From Tsukamurella sputi (GTDB lineage: Bacteria > Actinomycetota > Actinomycetes > Mycobacteriales > Mycobacteriaceae): a DNA stretch of 64,000 nucleotides. Shown here in pieces: positions 1-10,263 of this stretch; positions within the stretch are counted from its first letter, which is position 1, and each line of letters begins with the position of its first letter. Below the pieces are notes generated by a model, which saw only the letters and a program-made list of their open reading frames with translations, was not told where the DNA came from and did no database searches. The DNA lies in contig NZ_VIGV01000015.1 in NCBI RefSeq assembly GCF_007858445.1, positions 1 through 64,000 of the forward strand, read 5' to 3'. Position numbers and translations under genes: made by a program.

Positions 1-342
1 CGGCGGCTGCACCGGCGCAGCGACGGCCGTCGGGGCCGCGGCCTGCGCCGCGGCCGGGGGCCGACTCGGCGTGGCCGCCGGGGCCGGGGGCCGACTCGGC
101 GTGGCCGCCGGGGCCGGGGCCGGGGCCGTGCGGGCAGTCGGCAGGGCCCGGGGCGCGGGCAGGGCCGGGCGCGCGACGGGCAGCGGGCGGGACGCGGGCA
201 GTGCGGGACGCGACGCCCGGATCCGCTGCGCCGTGTTCAGGTGCGGGGCGCCGCCCGGCGGAACGGGTGTGCGGCGGCGGCGTTGCCGCAACGACGCGGG
301 CGTCGCCCGCTGGCCGGGACCGTGGGATGTCGGTTCGGTCAT
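1..342 (-). CDS. Pro/Ala/Arg-rich protein N-terminus (partial, runs off left edge)
   Basis: An open frame begins with ATG at 342 and continues without a stop to base 1, giving 114 codons. Its ATG overlaps the NRPS stop codon (ATGA, 339-342), so it is the third gene of the PKS-NRPS operon and probably translationally coupled. The visible part is low-complexity, dominated by Pro, Ala and Arg, with the decapeptide unit RPPAPAATPS repeated. No domain is visible. It could be the disordered N-terminus of a transporter, acyltransferase or other tailoring enzyme. The function cannot be called from this fragment. Confidence 0.6.
   Translation of the reverse strand, partial: MTEPTSHGPGQRATPASLRQRRRRTPVPPGGAPHLNTAQRIRASRPALPASRPLPVARPALPAPRALPTARTAPAPAPAATPSRPPAPAATPSRPPAAAQAAAPTAVAAPVQPP
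61..120. repeat. 30-bp tandem direct repeat, two copies
   Basis: Two adjacent 30-bp units (61-90 and 91-120) differ only in the last base. They lie inside the partial minus-strand reading frame and encode the repeated Pro/Ala decapeptide. The unit is a multiple of three, so copy number could change without breaking the frame. Confidence 0.85.
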
Positions 343-3300
343 GACGCGGCGCCTCGCAGGGGTTCGGTGGGCGTGGGTCCGGGGAAGTAACCGCTCTCGA
401 TGAACCAGTCGAAGTACCGGCGCAGGAGGGCTCCGTCGATCGGCGGGCAGGCGATGTCGGTGCCCGCCAGGCCCTCCCGCACGTTCGCGGTGTCGAAGGT
501 GGCATCGGGCATCTTGTCGAGCGGCGTGGCAGACAGGAACGGCGCGAGCGCCGCGGCGGTCTCGTCGCCCTCGCGCTCGGCCAGGTCGGCCGCGCGTTCG
601 CACCACTGCGCGAAGGGCAGCTCCTCGCCCGCGTAGCCGAAGTCGGCCATCCACCGCACCAGGTCGGGGACCGCGACGGTCTCCGACGAGACGACGTGGA
701 AGGTGCGGCCCGAGAGCGCCTGTTGCTGCGAGAGATGCGCGATCGCCCGCACCACGTAGTCGACCGGGGTGATGTCGGTCGACATGTCCATCGTCGGAGC
801 TGCGCCCATGGCCACTCCGAGGCGGATGGTCTGCCACAGGAAGTCGGAGAACTGGCACGCGCCGGTGGCGCTGTGACCGGCGACGCGGCCGGTGCGGTAG
901 ACGAAGGTCGGCACGCCCCGCGAGCGGGCCTCGAAGATCAATTGCTCGCCGACCCACTTCGACTGGGTGTACCCGAAGGTGAACTCCGGGTTCTGGATCG
1001 GCTTGCGGTCCTCCTCGGAGAAGACCGTGTCCTGCGGATAGGAGAACCGCGAGAAGACGTACGTCGTCGAGACGAAGTGCACGGGTTTGACGGGGCCGTC
1101 GCAGGCCAGGGCGAGCACGTGGATGGTGCCGTCGACATTGGCGGACTTGAGGCTCTGATACGGACGGAGGAAGTTGACATCGGCGCCGCAGTGCATGATG
1201 CCGTCGACGGTACCCGCGAGAGACGACCACGTGGCTTCGCTCAGGCCGAGCCGGTCGCGCGTCAGGTCACCGGGAACGGGGACGATCCGCTCGGTGAAGG
1301 ACTCGTCCCAGATGCCGTAGCCGGTGAGGGACGCACGGATGCGCTGCATGCCCTCGTCGACGGTGGCCGCCCGCACGAGGCAGTGCAGGGTGGCAGACGA
1401 CGTGGCGAGCAGCTCCGCCACCAGGAAGGACCCGACGAAGCCGGTGGCGCCGGTGACGAACAGGTCGCGCGGATCCGCCGCGCTGCGCACCGGAGCGCCC
1501 GGCGCGGGCCGGATCTCCTCGGGGAGGACGACCTCGTCGGCGAGTACCAGGGGGCTCCCGAAGGTCCCGTCACCGTTCTCAAGGATGTGCGCCAGCCGCT
1601 CGATGGTGAGCTCGCCGGCGAACAGCACCGGCAGCGGAACCACCATGCCGAGCTTCTCCCGGACCCGGAAGACCAGCTTCGTCGCGAGCAGCGAGTGGCC
1701 GCCCAGCAGAAAGAAGTCGTCCCGCACGCCCGGGGTCGAGGTCAGCCCCAGGAGATCGGTCCAGATCGCCGTGAGGTCGCGCTCGAGGCCGGTGCGCGCG
1801 GCGACGAACTCGGCGCCGCCGGACGCCGTGAGCTGCAGCGGCGCACCGCCCGAGGCCGCGATCGCCTTCCGGTCGATCTTCCGGTTCGGGGTGAGCGGGA
1901 ACGCGTCGACGAGGACGAACGCGCTCGGGACCATGTACGGCGCCAGCGTGTGCCGCAGGCCCTCCAGCAGCGTGTGCGTGTCGCCGAGGCGTTCGGCAGT
2001 GCTCTCCAGGTACGCGGTGATCGCCGCACCGTCGGCGTCGACGGCGGCGATCGCGCGCACGCCGGGCAGTGCCGACTCGAGGGCGCTCTCGATCTCGCCC
2101 AGCTCGACCCGGAAGCCGCGGACCTTGACCTGGGTGTCGATGCGACCGCCGAACTCGATCCGGCCGTCCCGGAAGCGCCGCACGAGGTCGCCGGTCCGGT
2201 AGGCGCGGATGCCGGCGCCGGGGAGCTCGACGAACCGGTCCGCCGTCAGCTCGGGGCGCTCGTGGTAGCCCAGCGTCACGCCGTCGCCGACGATGCAGAG
2301 CTCGCCGAAGACGCCGGCGGGCACCGGCGAGTGGGCCGGATCCGTGATTACGATGCCCGTCCCCGCGATCGGGTGGCCGATCGGGACGGCGCCGCGGTCG
2401 ACGTCGTCCTGGGTGACCCGGTGCACCGTCGACCAGATGGTGGTCTCGGTGGGGCCGTACATGTTCCACAGCTCGGCGACGCGGGGGAGCAGCCGGCCCG
2501 CCAGCACCGCCGGCATGGCCTCGCCGCCGCACAACGCGCGCAGGCCAGGCGTGCCGGACCAGCCCGCGTCCAGCAGCAGATGCCAGGTGGTCGGGGTGGC
2601 CTGCATGATCGTCACTCCGTGCTCGTCGAGCATCCGCGCGAGGCGGTCGCCGTCACGGGCCTCCTCGGCGTCGGCGATCACCACGCGCGCCCCGGCGACC
2701 AGGGGTAGCAGGAGCTCCAGGACGGCGATGTCGAACGACGGGCTGGTGACGGCCAGGAGCGTGTCCGACGATGCCGCGCCGGGCTCGTCGCGCATCGCCG
2801 CGAGGAAGGTCACGACGTTGCGGTGCGAGACGCGCACGCCCTTGGGGCGGCCCGTCGAGCCCGACGTGTACAACATGTACCCGACCCGCTCGGCGGGATC
2901 TGCGACGGGGCCCCGGTCGGCGACGGGAGCGAGATCGTTCGCGTCCGCGGCGATGTCGATCCACGGCAGGTCGAGGCCCGGCACCTCGGCGAGGTGTTCC
3001 GCTGTGGTGATCAGGGCGGGGATCCCCGCGTCGGCGCAGATGAACTCGAGCCGCTCGGCGGGATACGCCGGATCGAGCGGGACGAAGGAGTACCCGGCGC
3101 GCAGCGTCGCGAGCATGGCGACGACGACCTCGGCGGAACGGGGCAGCAACAGGCCGATCGGCGTCTCCGGCGGGGCATCGAGGCGTTCGCCGATCCGCGC
3201 GGCGAGGCGGTCCACGCGGCGCGTCAGCTCGGCGTAGGTGATCTCCTCGCCGCCGGCGATGATCGCCGTCCGGTCCGCGGCGGCCCCGGCCGCGGCCAGC

Positions 3301-4784
3301 ACGAAGTCGTCCAGGGCGACGGTGCCGACGTCCTGCGGCGTCGGAGGCGCGAGCGCCTGCGCGACCCTGGTCAGCGGCAGCGTCGCGATCTCCCGGTCCG
3401 GCGCGGTGCCGCCGGGGGAGACCAGCGCGTCGAGAACGGCGAGGAAGCCGTCGATCAGCGCATCGGCGCTCTCCTGGTCGAACAGGTCCGCGGCCACGTC
3501 GAGCGCGCCGGTCATGGTGGTGGGCGTGGTGGTGATGCCCAGCAGCACGTCGAACTTGGCGCAGCCGTTGTACAGGTCGTGCAGCTGCATCTGCGGGTCG
3601 CTGCGGTCCTCCTGCACGTTGAGGATCGCCTGGAACAGCGGGGGCCGCGAGGGATCCCGCGGCACGTCGAGCGCCGACAGCACGCGGTCGATCCGCGCGT
3701 CCTGGTGCCGGAAGCCCTCGCGCACCGTCGCATTGATCCGGCTCAGCAGGGCCCCGGTGGTCTCGCCCTCGCCCACCGCCACCGGAAGCGCGAGAGTGTT
3801 GAGGAAGGGACCGATGACCCGTTCGGTGCCCGGCTGCGAGCGCTGCGCCACCGGCACCCCGATCACCACGCCGTCCTGAGCGGCCCAGCGGCTCAGGACG
3901 ATCGCGTAGGCACTGAGCACCGTCACGAACGGGGTGACGCCGCGCTCCGCGCTGAAGGTGCGCACCGCGGCGGCCTGATCTGCGGTGAGCTCGAAGGTGG
4001 TGCGGGTGCCGCGGTATCCTTGCCGGTCCGGCCGCGGGTGGTCCGCGGGGAGGTTCAGCGCGGTGGGTGCGCCCGCGAGAAGCTCGGTCCAGTAGGCGAT
4101 CTCGTCCGCGTCGGCGCCCGCCTCCGCGCGCTCCTCCTGCCACAACGCCACGTCGGCGTACTGGAAGGGAACGTCCGGGAGGGTCTGCAGCTGGCCCACC
4201 AGCCGGCCGGTCGCGAGCCGGCCCAGCTCGGCGAACAGGATGCCGGTGGAGTAGCCGTCGGCGACCATGTGGTGCAGCGTGAGCTGCACCCAGCTCTCAC
4301 CGGTGTCGGTGCGTGCGAGGGTGGCCCGCAGCAGCGGCTCGGAGGCGATGTCGAAGGGAGTCCGCGCGTCCTTCTCGAAGGTCCGGTGCATCCGGTCCAC
4401 GGCGATGCCGTCGAGGAAGGTCACCGCCGGGCGGCGCGCCGGCAGTACCCGGGCCACGGGCTCGCCGTCCCGGTCCTCGAAGCGGGTGCGCAGCACGGGG
4501 TGCCGCGCGATCACCTCGGCCAGGCAGTCGGTGAAGACGTCGACCGGAACGTCGATCGGCAGCCGTGCCACGCCGGACATCACGTGCATCGTGGTCCCGG
4601 GGTGGAACTGCTCGAGGAACCACATGTCCTGCTGCGTGGCGGACAGCCGCGTCGCCTCGCCCTCGCGGACCCGGGCCGTGATGCCGTCCGCCGCAGGGAC
4701 CGCCGGAGCCTTCCCGAGCTTGGCCAGGAGCGCGCGCCGCTGCGCCGGACTCAGCGCCGCCAGGCGGGTCTCGATGTCACTCAA
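339..4784 (-). CDS. Non-ribosomal peptide synthetase module C-A-PCP-R with reductive release
   Basis: This 1,481-aa single NRPS module has, in order, a condensation domain (HHMVADG near residue 170), an adenylation domain (YTSGSTGRPKG near 640, YRTGDL, NRKIDR), a carrier domain (GGHSLL near 1040) and a C-terminal short-chain-dehydrogenase-type thioester reductase (VTGATGFVGSF near 1105, YTQSK). The specificity residues I read from the A domain are D-I-L-Q-L-G-M-I-W-K, close to the known glycine code. The start is a TTG whose upstream minus-strand sequence ACGGAGG is well spaced. It overlaps the PKS stop by 8 nt, so the two are coupled. The expected role is to condense the PKS-bound acyl chain with glycine and release it as an aldehyde or, after a second reduction, an alcohol. 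Confidence 0.9.
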   Translation of the reverse strand: MSDIETRLAALSPAQRRALLAKLGKAPAVPAADGITARVREGEATRLSATQQDMWFLEQFHPGTTMHVMSGVARLPIDVPVDVFTDCLAEVIARHPVLRTRFEDRDGEPVARVLPARRPAVTFLDGIAVDRMHRTFEKDARTPFDIASEPLLRATLARTDTGESWVQLTLHHMVADGYSTGILFAELGRLATGRLVGQLQTLPDVPFQYADVALWQEERAEAGADADEIAYWTELLAGAPTALNLPADHPRPDRQGYRGTRTTFELTADQAAAVRTFSAERGVTPFVTVLSAYAIVLSRWAAQDGVVIGVPVAQRSQPGTERVIGPFLNTLALPVAVGEGETTGALLSRINATVREGFRHQDARIDRVLSALDVPRDPSRPPLFQAILNVQEDRSDPQMQLHDLYNGCAKFDVLLGITTTPTTMTGALDVAADLFDQESADALIDGFLAVLDALVSPGGTAPDREIATLPLTRVAQALAPPTPQDVGTVALDDFVLAAAGAAADRTAIIAGGEEITYAELTRRVDRLAARIGERLDAPPETPIGLLLPRSAEVVVAMLATLRAGYSFVPLDPAYPAERLEFICADAGIPALITTAEHLAEVPGLDLPWIDIAADANDLAPVADRGPVADPAERVGYMLYTSGSTGRPKGVRVSHRNVVTFLAAMRDEPGAASSDTLLAVTSPSFDIAVLELLLPLVAGARVVIADAEEARDGDRLARMLDEHGVTIMQATPTTWHLLLDAGWSGTPGLRALCGGEAMPAVLAGRLLPRVAELWNMYGPTETTIWSTVHRVTQDDVDRGAVPIGHPIAGTGIVITDPAHSPVPAGVFGELCIVGDGVTLGYHERPELTADRFVELPGAGIRAYRTGDLVRRFRDGRIEFGGRIDTQVKVRGFRVELGEIESALESALPGVRAIAAVDADGAAITAYLESTAERLGDTHTLLEGLRHTLAPYMVPSAFVLVDAFPLTPNRKIDRKAIAASGGAPLQLTASGGAEFVAARTGLERDLTAIWTDLLGLTSTPGVRDDFFLLGGHSLLATKLVFRVREKLGMVVPLPVLFAGELTIERLAHILENGDGTFGSPLVLADEVVLPEEIRPAPGAPVRSAADPRDLFVTGATGFVGSFLVAELLATSSATLHCLVRAATVDEGMQRIRASLTGYGIWDESFTERIVPVPGDLTRDRLGLSEATWSSLAGTVDGIMHCGADVNFLRPYQSLKSANVDGTIHVLALACDGPVKPVHFVSTTYVFSRFSYPQDTVFSEEDRKPIQNPEFTFGYTQSKWVGEQLIFEARSRGVPTFVYRTGRVAGHSATGACQFSDFLWQTIRLGVAMGAAPTMDMSTDITPVDYVVRAIAHLSQQQALSGRTFHVVSSETVAVPDLVRWMADFGYAGEELPFAQWCERAADLAEREGDETAAALAPFLSATPLDKMPDATFDTANVREGLAGTDIACPPIDGALLRRYFDWFIESGYFPGPTPTEPLRGAAS

Positions 4785-7700
4785 CGTGGGCCTCCGTGGT
4801 GGTGCCGGTGGTCTCGGCGTCGGTCAGCAGGGCGGCGACGGCGTCGTCGTCCAGATCGGCGAGAAGAGCCGCGAGGTCGTCGACCTCGGCGTCCTCCGTG
4901 GGGATGTCGAGCGCGGGTAGGAGCTCCTCGGCGATGGCGGCCACCGTCGTCGCGCCGTCCAGGAGGAAGGCGATCGACGGAGCCGCCCCGAACTGCTGTT
5001 CCAGGCGGATGCGCAGTTCGGTGGCGAGCATCGAGTCCACGCCGAGGCGGCCGAGCGGCTCGTCGCCGGGGATGTGCTCCTCGGCCATGCGCAGCACCTG
5101 GGAGACGGTGGCCCGGACCCCGCCCTCCGCGATGTCGGCGCGGTCCTCGGGGGCCGCGGCGGCGAGGCGCTCGAGCACCGACTCGCCCGCCTCGGCCCCG
5201 TCGTCGGCCCCACGGCCGAGGTGTGCGACCAGGACGGGGGTGAGCGCGTAGTTCGCGATCACGGTGGGCCAGTGCGCCGAGACGACCCCCTGCTGCACCT
5301 CGCTCGAGCCGAGGAACTCGCCCAGGAGCGTCATGCCGGTCTCCGGGTCGATGAGGTCGATGCCGCGCTGCCCGTACAACTCTCGCAGTCCCAGGCTGGC
5401 GATCATGCCGGCGTCCCACGGCCCCCAGTTGATCGAGAGGGCGGGCAGGTTCCGCGCCCGCCGGAAGTGGGCGAGCGAGTCCAGGAAGGCGTTACCCGCC
5501 GCGTAGTTCCCCTGGCCGGGAGACGGGATGACCGCCGAGATCGACGAGAACAGGACGAAGAAGTCCAACGGCGCGTCGGCAGTGGCCTCGTGGAGCGCCC
5601 ACGCGCCCAGTACCTTCGGCCGGACCACACGATCGACCTGCTCCTCCGTCATCCGCACCAGGATCTGATCCTCGACGGCACCGGCGGAGTGGATCACGCC
5701 GTGCAGTGGCGGGAGCCCCGCGGCGCGCAGGTCGTCGAGGGCGGAGCGCAGAGCCCCCGGATCGGTCACGTCGACGGCGAGCACGTGCACCGTCGCGCCC
5801 GCGGCCTCGGCGGCGCGCACACCGGCGACCGCCTCCCGCTGGGCGGCATCGCCGAGGTCGTCCCACTGCTCGCGCGGGGGCAGGCCCGAACGCGAGGTGA
5901 CCACGATGTGGCCCGCGCCGCGCTCGGCGAGGGAGACCAGGACGAGGCGCCCCAGGGCGCCGAGGCCGCCGGTGACCAGGTACGCACCGTCGGAACGCAT
6001 CCGGGCGGGGATCCGCCCGCCGGACCGCGCCGACGGGTGCAGCCGGGCGACGAGGCGTTCGCCTCCCCGGAAGGCGACCTGGTCCTCCTCGGAGCCCTGG
6101 ACGGTCAGCTCGTCGGCGAGTTGATCGATGCTGCGCGGATCGGCGGGATCCAGGTCGACCAGGCGTGACTGCAGGCCCATGAGCTCGTGATGCAGCACGC
6201 GACCGACGCCGAGGATCGACGACTGGACGAGCCCGCCCTCGGACATCGCGCCGGCGATGGGTTGGGCGCCGGAGGTCACGACGAAGGTCGGCGCGGCGAC
6301 GCCGCGGCGGTCCAGTTCCGCAGCGAGGTGCACGATTCCGAGCACCGCGTCGTGCGCCGTCCACCGCAGAGCGTCGCCCGCCGCGCGCTCGGTGTGGTCG
6401 AGCGAGTACAGGTGGACGATGCCGCGCAGCCCCTCGTCGGGGACCACGCGGTCGAGAACCGTCGCGAGCGCCTCGCGGTCGGCGGGCGGCAGGGCCCCGT
6501 CGGACAGCGGGCCGGCCGGGATCAGGACGGGCGTACCACCGGCGGCGGTGAGGCGATCGGCCAGGCGATCGGCCACGCCGGTCCCGTCGGCCAGGAGGAG
6601 CCAGGTCCCGTCGGCGGGCGCACGATCGCCGGCGTCGGTGGGCTGAGGCTCCCACGCCTGCTCGTACACCCAGTCGGTGCCCACGCGCTGCGGCGCGGCC
6701 GAATCGTCCTGCACGACCACGGTGAATCCCTCGACCTCGACGAGGACCCGCCCGTCCGCATCGGTGATCGTCACATCGCCGCCGATCCGCGTGTCGTCCG
6801 CGGAGCCGGGGCCGGCCGTGGCGCGGACGAGCAGGTCGCCCTGCGGCCGGTCATGGATCACGACGCGATCGGCCCCGACGGGGATCATCCGGGCCGTGTC
6901 GTTGCGCTGGAAGGCGAGGGGGAGCAGCAGCTGGAACGCGGCGTCGAGGACGCTCGGTTCCACGATCGGCGCCCGGTCGGCCACGCTCTCGCCGGCGACG
7001 GGGCGGATCCGAGCGGTGGCGGCGCCGTCGCCGATCCGGACGTCGTGCAGGAGGCGGAAGGCGGGCCCGTACGTGAAGCCCGCCCGGGCGAAACGCTCGT
7101 ACAGCTCGTCCTCGCCCACGGGCGCGAGCGCGGGATCGACGGTGACGTCGACGCGCCGGTCGACCGCCGGTGCGGGGCGCAGCGTCGCGGCCGCGTGCCG
7201 CACCCAGCGGCTCGCCTCGGGAAGTCGGCCGTGGATCGAGATGCGGCCCGAATCGGCGTCGAGGCTCGTGTCGACCAGGTACGTGCCGCCGCCGCGGTGC
7301 AGCAGGGCGGATTCGAAGGCGACGTCGAGCAGCGTGCACGCCGTCGCGCCGTACTCGTCGCGGGCGACCTCCGCCGCGATCTCGATGAATCCCGCGCCGG
7401 GGAACAGCGTCGCACCGTGCACGACGTGATCGCCCAGCGATGTCGGCGCGGTGCCGTCGAGGAGGCGCCGCCATGCGGGCAGAGCTCCGTCGGTGCGGTT
7501 GCCGAGGTACGGTTCGACGGTGTCCGCGAGTCGCTCGCGGCGCCCGGATGCGCCCTCCGACCAGTACTTCGAGGTCTGCCACGGGTAGGCGGGGAGCCGG
7601 CTCATCGGGCCGCGGGGTGCGAGCGGTGCGAAGTCGACGTCGATCCCGCGGACCCACAGCTCCGCCAGGGCGGTGGCGAAGGAATCGCAATCGTGACCGT

Positions 7701-10263
7701 CGCGGCGCAGCGAGGCGACCGAGGCGGTGGCGATCTCCCGCGCGGCGGCGCTCTCGCCGATCGCGCGGCCGAGAACGGCGGTGGGCCCGATCTCCAGGAA
7801 GGTCACGGCACCGTCATCGAGCATGGCGTCGGCCGCCGCGCCGAAGAGCACGGGGCGGCGGATGTTGCGCCACCAGTACTCGGCGTCGTGCGGCTGCGAG
7901 CCGTCCTCCGCGACGCAGGCACCGGTCACCGTCGAGTAGAGCGGGACGCGCGGCGCGGTGGGGGTCAGCCCGGCGAGAGTGCTGCGGACCTCCGCCTCGA
8001 CGGGGTCCATGTCGGAGCTGTGATAGGGCACGTCGCCGGGCACGAGCCGGGCGAAGACACCGTCGGCCTCGAGCCGCGCCGCGATCGCCTCCAGGACGGG
8101 CACCGCGCCGACGAGCGCGACGGAACCGGGGCTGTTGATCGCCGCGAGTTCGACGGTGCCGTCGGCGAATTCGGGCAGGTCGCGCGCGTCCGCCTCGGCG
8201 AGCGCCACGGCCAGCAGGCGGCCTCGGCCGCTCGCTGTGTGCTGCAGCCGGGCGCGGTGGACGATCACGGTGATCGCATCGTCGAAGGACAGTGCGCCCG
8301 CGGCCAGCGCCGCGGCGACCTCGCCGGCGCTGTGCCCGACGATGAGGTCGGGCCGGACGCCGAACGACTCCCACAGCCGCGTGAGGCCGTACTGGACCCC
8401 GAAATTCGCGATCTGCGCGACCACCGACTCGCCCATCCTGGAGGTGTCCTCGTCGGCGAGCAGCTGTTCGGTGAGGGACCACCCGATGAGCGGCGTGATG
8501 GCCGTATCGCAGCGCTCGATCGCGGCGCGGAAGACGCTGTTGTGCTGCAGCAGGCCGCGGGCCATGCCCCACCACTGCGGGCCCATCCCGGTGTAGACGA
8601 AGGCGAGCGGCCGGGCGCTCGCGAGGGCATTGCCGGTGACGACGCGCGGGTGGGGGACCTCGGCGGCGGCCGCCGCGAGCGCATCCGCAGTGCGCTGTCC
8701 GGGACCGGCGATCACCGCGAGCCGGGCCTGCCGGTGCGCGCTGCGGCGGTGGGCCAGCGCGCCCGCGAGCGGGGTCACGCCACCGTCGAGCAGGGGACCG
8801 TACTCGGCGGCGAGGGCCGCCAGCGCGGGTTCGCTCCGCGCGGCGAGCGGCAGGACTCGGGCGATGCCGTCGTGGCGGGAATCGTCGGCGTCACCGGACT
8901 CGGTGGGCGCCGCGACGAGTGCGGGCGCCGACTCGAGGATCGCGTGGGCGTTGGTGCCGCCGAAGCCGAAGGAGTTCACTCCGGCGCGCAGCGGGCCGTC
9001 GGGCCGGAGGGCGGCCGGTTCGGTCGCGATGCGCACCCGCAGTTCATCCAGATCGATCGCGGGGTTGAGCTCGGTGAGGTTGAGGTGGCGCGGCAACCGC
9101 CGATGTGTCAGGGCGAGAGCAGATTTGATGAGGCCGACGACGCCGGCGGCCGCCTCGAGGTGGCCCAGGTTGGTCTTCGCCGAGCCGATGAGCAGTGGCT
9201 CGTCGGAGGTGCGTGCGCCGCGGTAGACCTCGCCGAGGGCGTTCGCCTCGATCGGGTCGCCGACGGGCGTACCGGTCCCGTGGGCCTCGACGAAGTCGAC
9301 CTCGTCGGGCGCGACGCCCGCAGCGGCCAGCGCTGCCTCGATCGCGCGCTTCTGACTCGCGCCGTTGGGCACGGTGATGCCGTTGGTACGGCCGTCCTGG
9401 CTGACGCCCGTGCCGAGCACGGTCGCGTAGACGCGGTCACCGTCGGCGAGGGCCCGCGCGAGCGGCTTGAGCACGACGAGCGCGGCCCCCTCGCCCCGGA
9501 CGTAGCCGTTCGCGGCGGCGTCGAAGGCGCGGGAGGTGCTGGTGGGGGAGAGGAAGCCGCCGGTCGAGGCGGCGATGGTGAAGTTGGGGCTGAGCATCAG
9601 GTTGACGCCGCCGGCGAGCGCGAGCGTGCTCTCGCCGTTCCAGATGGACTGGCACGCGAGGTGCACCGCGACGAGGGACGAGCTGCAGGCGGTGTCCACG
9701 GACATGCTCGGGCCGAGTAGGTCGAAGGCGTGGGAGATGCGGTTGGACAGCATCGTCATCACCACGCCGGTGGCCGTGTGCGCGGCGACCGTGGGCGCCT
9801 CGCTCACGCCCTGGGAGAACTGCATCTGGCTGTAGTCGAGCGTGAATCCGCCGGTGAACACGCTGGTGGCGGAACCCTCGAGGTCCTCGGCGCGCAGACC
9901 CGCATCCTCGATCGACTCCCACGCCACTTCCAGTAGCAGTCGCTGCTGCGGGTCCATCGAGGTGGCCTCGATGGGGGAGATGCCGAAGAACGCGGGGTCG
10001 AAGTCGTCGATCGGGTCGGTCAGGAATCCGCCGCGCTGTACCCGGCTCTTGCCGGGCGTGCGCTCGGCCTCGTAGTACCGCGCGCGGCTCCACCGGTCCG
10101 CCGGGATGTCGACGATCGCGTCGCGCCCCTCGTCCAGCAGGTCCCAGAAGTCGGCCGCCGATCTGACCCCGCCCGGCAGTCGGCAGCCGATGCCGACGAT
10201 CGCGATCGGCTCGCGCTCAGGCCTTCCCCGATGTCCGTTGGTGTCGACTGCCCCGTAGTTCAC
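4777..10263 (-). CDS. Type I modular polyketide synthase KS-AT-DH-KR-ACP
   Basis: About 1,828 aa from the GTG at 10263, which has AAGGGAG 7 nt upstream. An in-frame GTG at 10311 would add 16 poorly conserved residues. Domains in order: ketosynthase (DTACSSS, EAHGTGTP, KTNLGH), acyltransferase (GHSAGE), dehydratase (HVVHGATLFP matching HxxxGxxxxP, then DAAFQ), ketoreductase (TGGLGALG, active-site Tyr in GQGNYAAGNAF) and carrier protein (GVDSM). No enoylreductase is seen. The AT motif at the malonyl/methylmalonyl position reads VPYH, so the extender unit is not clear. One round of extension would give an alpha,beta-unsaturated or beta-hydroxy acyl chain. There is no loading domain, so the starter must come from another enzyme. 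It is the first gene of the operon. Confidence 0.92.
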   Translation of the reverse strand: MNYGAVDTNGHRGRPEREPIAIVGIGCRLPGGVRSAADFWDLLDEGRDAIVDIPADRWSRARYYEAERTPGKSRVQRGGFLTDPIDDFDPAFFGISPIEATSMDPQQRLLLEVAWESIEDAGLRAEDLEGSATSVFTGGFTLDYSQMQFSQGVSEAPTVAAHTATGVVMTMLSNRISHAFDLLGPSMSVDTACSSSLVAVHLACQSIWNGESTLALAGGVNLMLSPNFTIAASTGGFLSPTSTSRAFDAAANGYVRGEGAALVVLKPLARALADGDRVYATVLGTGVSQDGRTNGITVPNGASQKRAIEAALAAAGVAPDEVDFVEAHGTGTPVGDPIEANALGEVYRGARTSDEPLLIGSAKTNLGHLEAAAGVVGLIKSALALTHRRLPRHLNLTELNPAIDLDELRVRIATEPAALRPDGPLRAGVNSFGFGGTNAHAILESAPALVAAPTESGDADDSRHDGIARVLPLAARSEPALAALAAEYGPLLDGGVTPLAGALAHRRSAHRQARLAVIAGPGQRTADALAAAAAEVPHPRVVTGNALASARPLAFVYTGMGPQWWGMARGLLQHNSVFRAAIERCDTAITPLIGWSLTEQLLADEDTSRMGESVVAQIANFGVQYGLTRLWESFGVRPDLIVGHSAGEVAAALAAGALSFDDAITVIVHRARLQHTASGRGRLLAVALAEADARDLPEFADGTVELAAINSPGSVALVGAVPVLEAIAARLEADGVFARLVPGDVPYHSSDMDPVEAEVRSTLAGLTPTAPRVPLYSTVTGACVAEDGSQPHDAEYWWRNIRRPVLFGAAADAMLDDGAVTFLEIGPTAVLGRAIGESAAAREIATASVASLRRDGHDCDSFATALAELWVRGIDVDFAPLAPRGPMSRLPAYPWQTSKYWSEGASGRRERLADTVEPYLGNRTDGALPAWRRLLDGTAPTSLGDHVVHGATLFPGAGFIEIAAEVARDEYGATACTLLDVAFESALLHRGGGTYLVDTSLDADSGRISIHGRLPEASRWVRHAAATLRPAPAVDRRVDVTVDPALAPVGEDELYERFARAGFTYGPAFRLLHDVRIGDGAATARIRPVAGESVADRAPIVEPSVLDAAFQLLLPLAFQRNDTARMIPVGADRVVIHDRPQGDLLVRATAGPGSADDTRIGGDVTITDADGRVLVEVEGFTVVVQDDSAAPQRVGTDWVYEQAWEPQPTDAGDRAPADGTWLLLADGTGVADRLADRLTAAGGTPVLIPAGPLSDGALPPADREALATVLDRVVPDEGLRGIVHLYSLDHTERAAGDALRWTAHDAVLGIVHLAAELDRRGVAAPTFVVTSGAQPIAGAMSEGGLVQSSILGVGRVLHHELMGLQSRLVDLDPADPRSIDQLADELTVQGSEEDQVAFRGGERLVARLHPSARSGGRIPARMRSDGAYLVTGGLGALGRLVLVSLAERGAGHIVVTSRSGLPPREQWDDLGDAAQREAVAGVRAAEAAGATVHVLAVDVTDPGALRSALDDLRAAGLPPLHGVIHSAGAVEDQILVRMTEEQVDRVVRPKVLGAWALHEATADAPLDFFVLFSSISAVIPSPGQGNYAAGNAFLDSLAHFRRARNLPALSINWGPWDAGMIASLGLRELYGQRGIDLIDPETGMTLLGEFLGSSEVQQGVVSAHWPTVIANYALTPVLVAHLGRGADDGAEAGESVLERLAAAAPEDRADIAEGGVRATVSQVLRMAEEHIPGDEPLGRLGVDSMLATELRIRLEQQFGAAPSIAFLLDGATTVAAIAEELLPALDIPTEDAEVDDLAALLADLDDDAVAALLTDAETTGTTTEAHVE

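Noticed and set aside
696-2708. Long plus-strand frame opposite the NRPS
   Set aside because: It is a codon-position shadow of the NRPS in high-GC DNA: Arg/Gly/Glu-rich without any domain, while the minus strand encodes a complete module.
6187-9720. Plus-strand frame of over 1,100 codons opposite the PKS
   Set aside because: Same kind of GC-driven shadow; the opposite strand has every PKS active-site motif in order.
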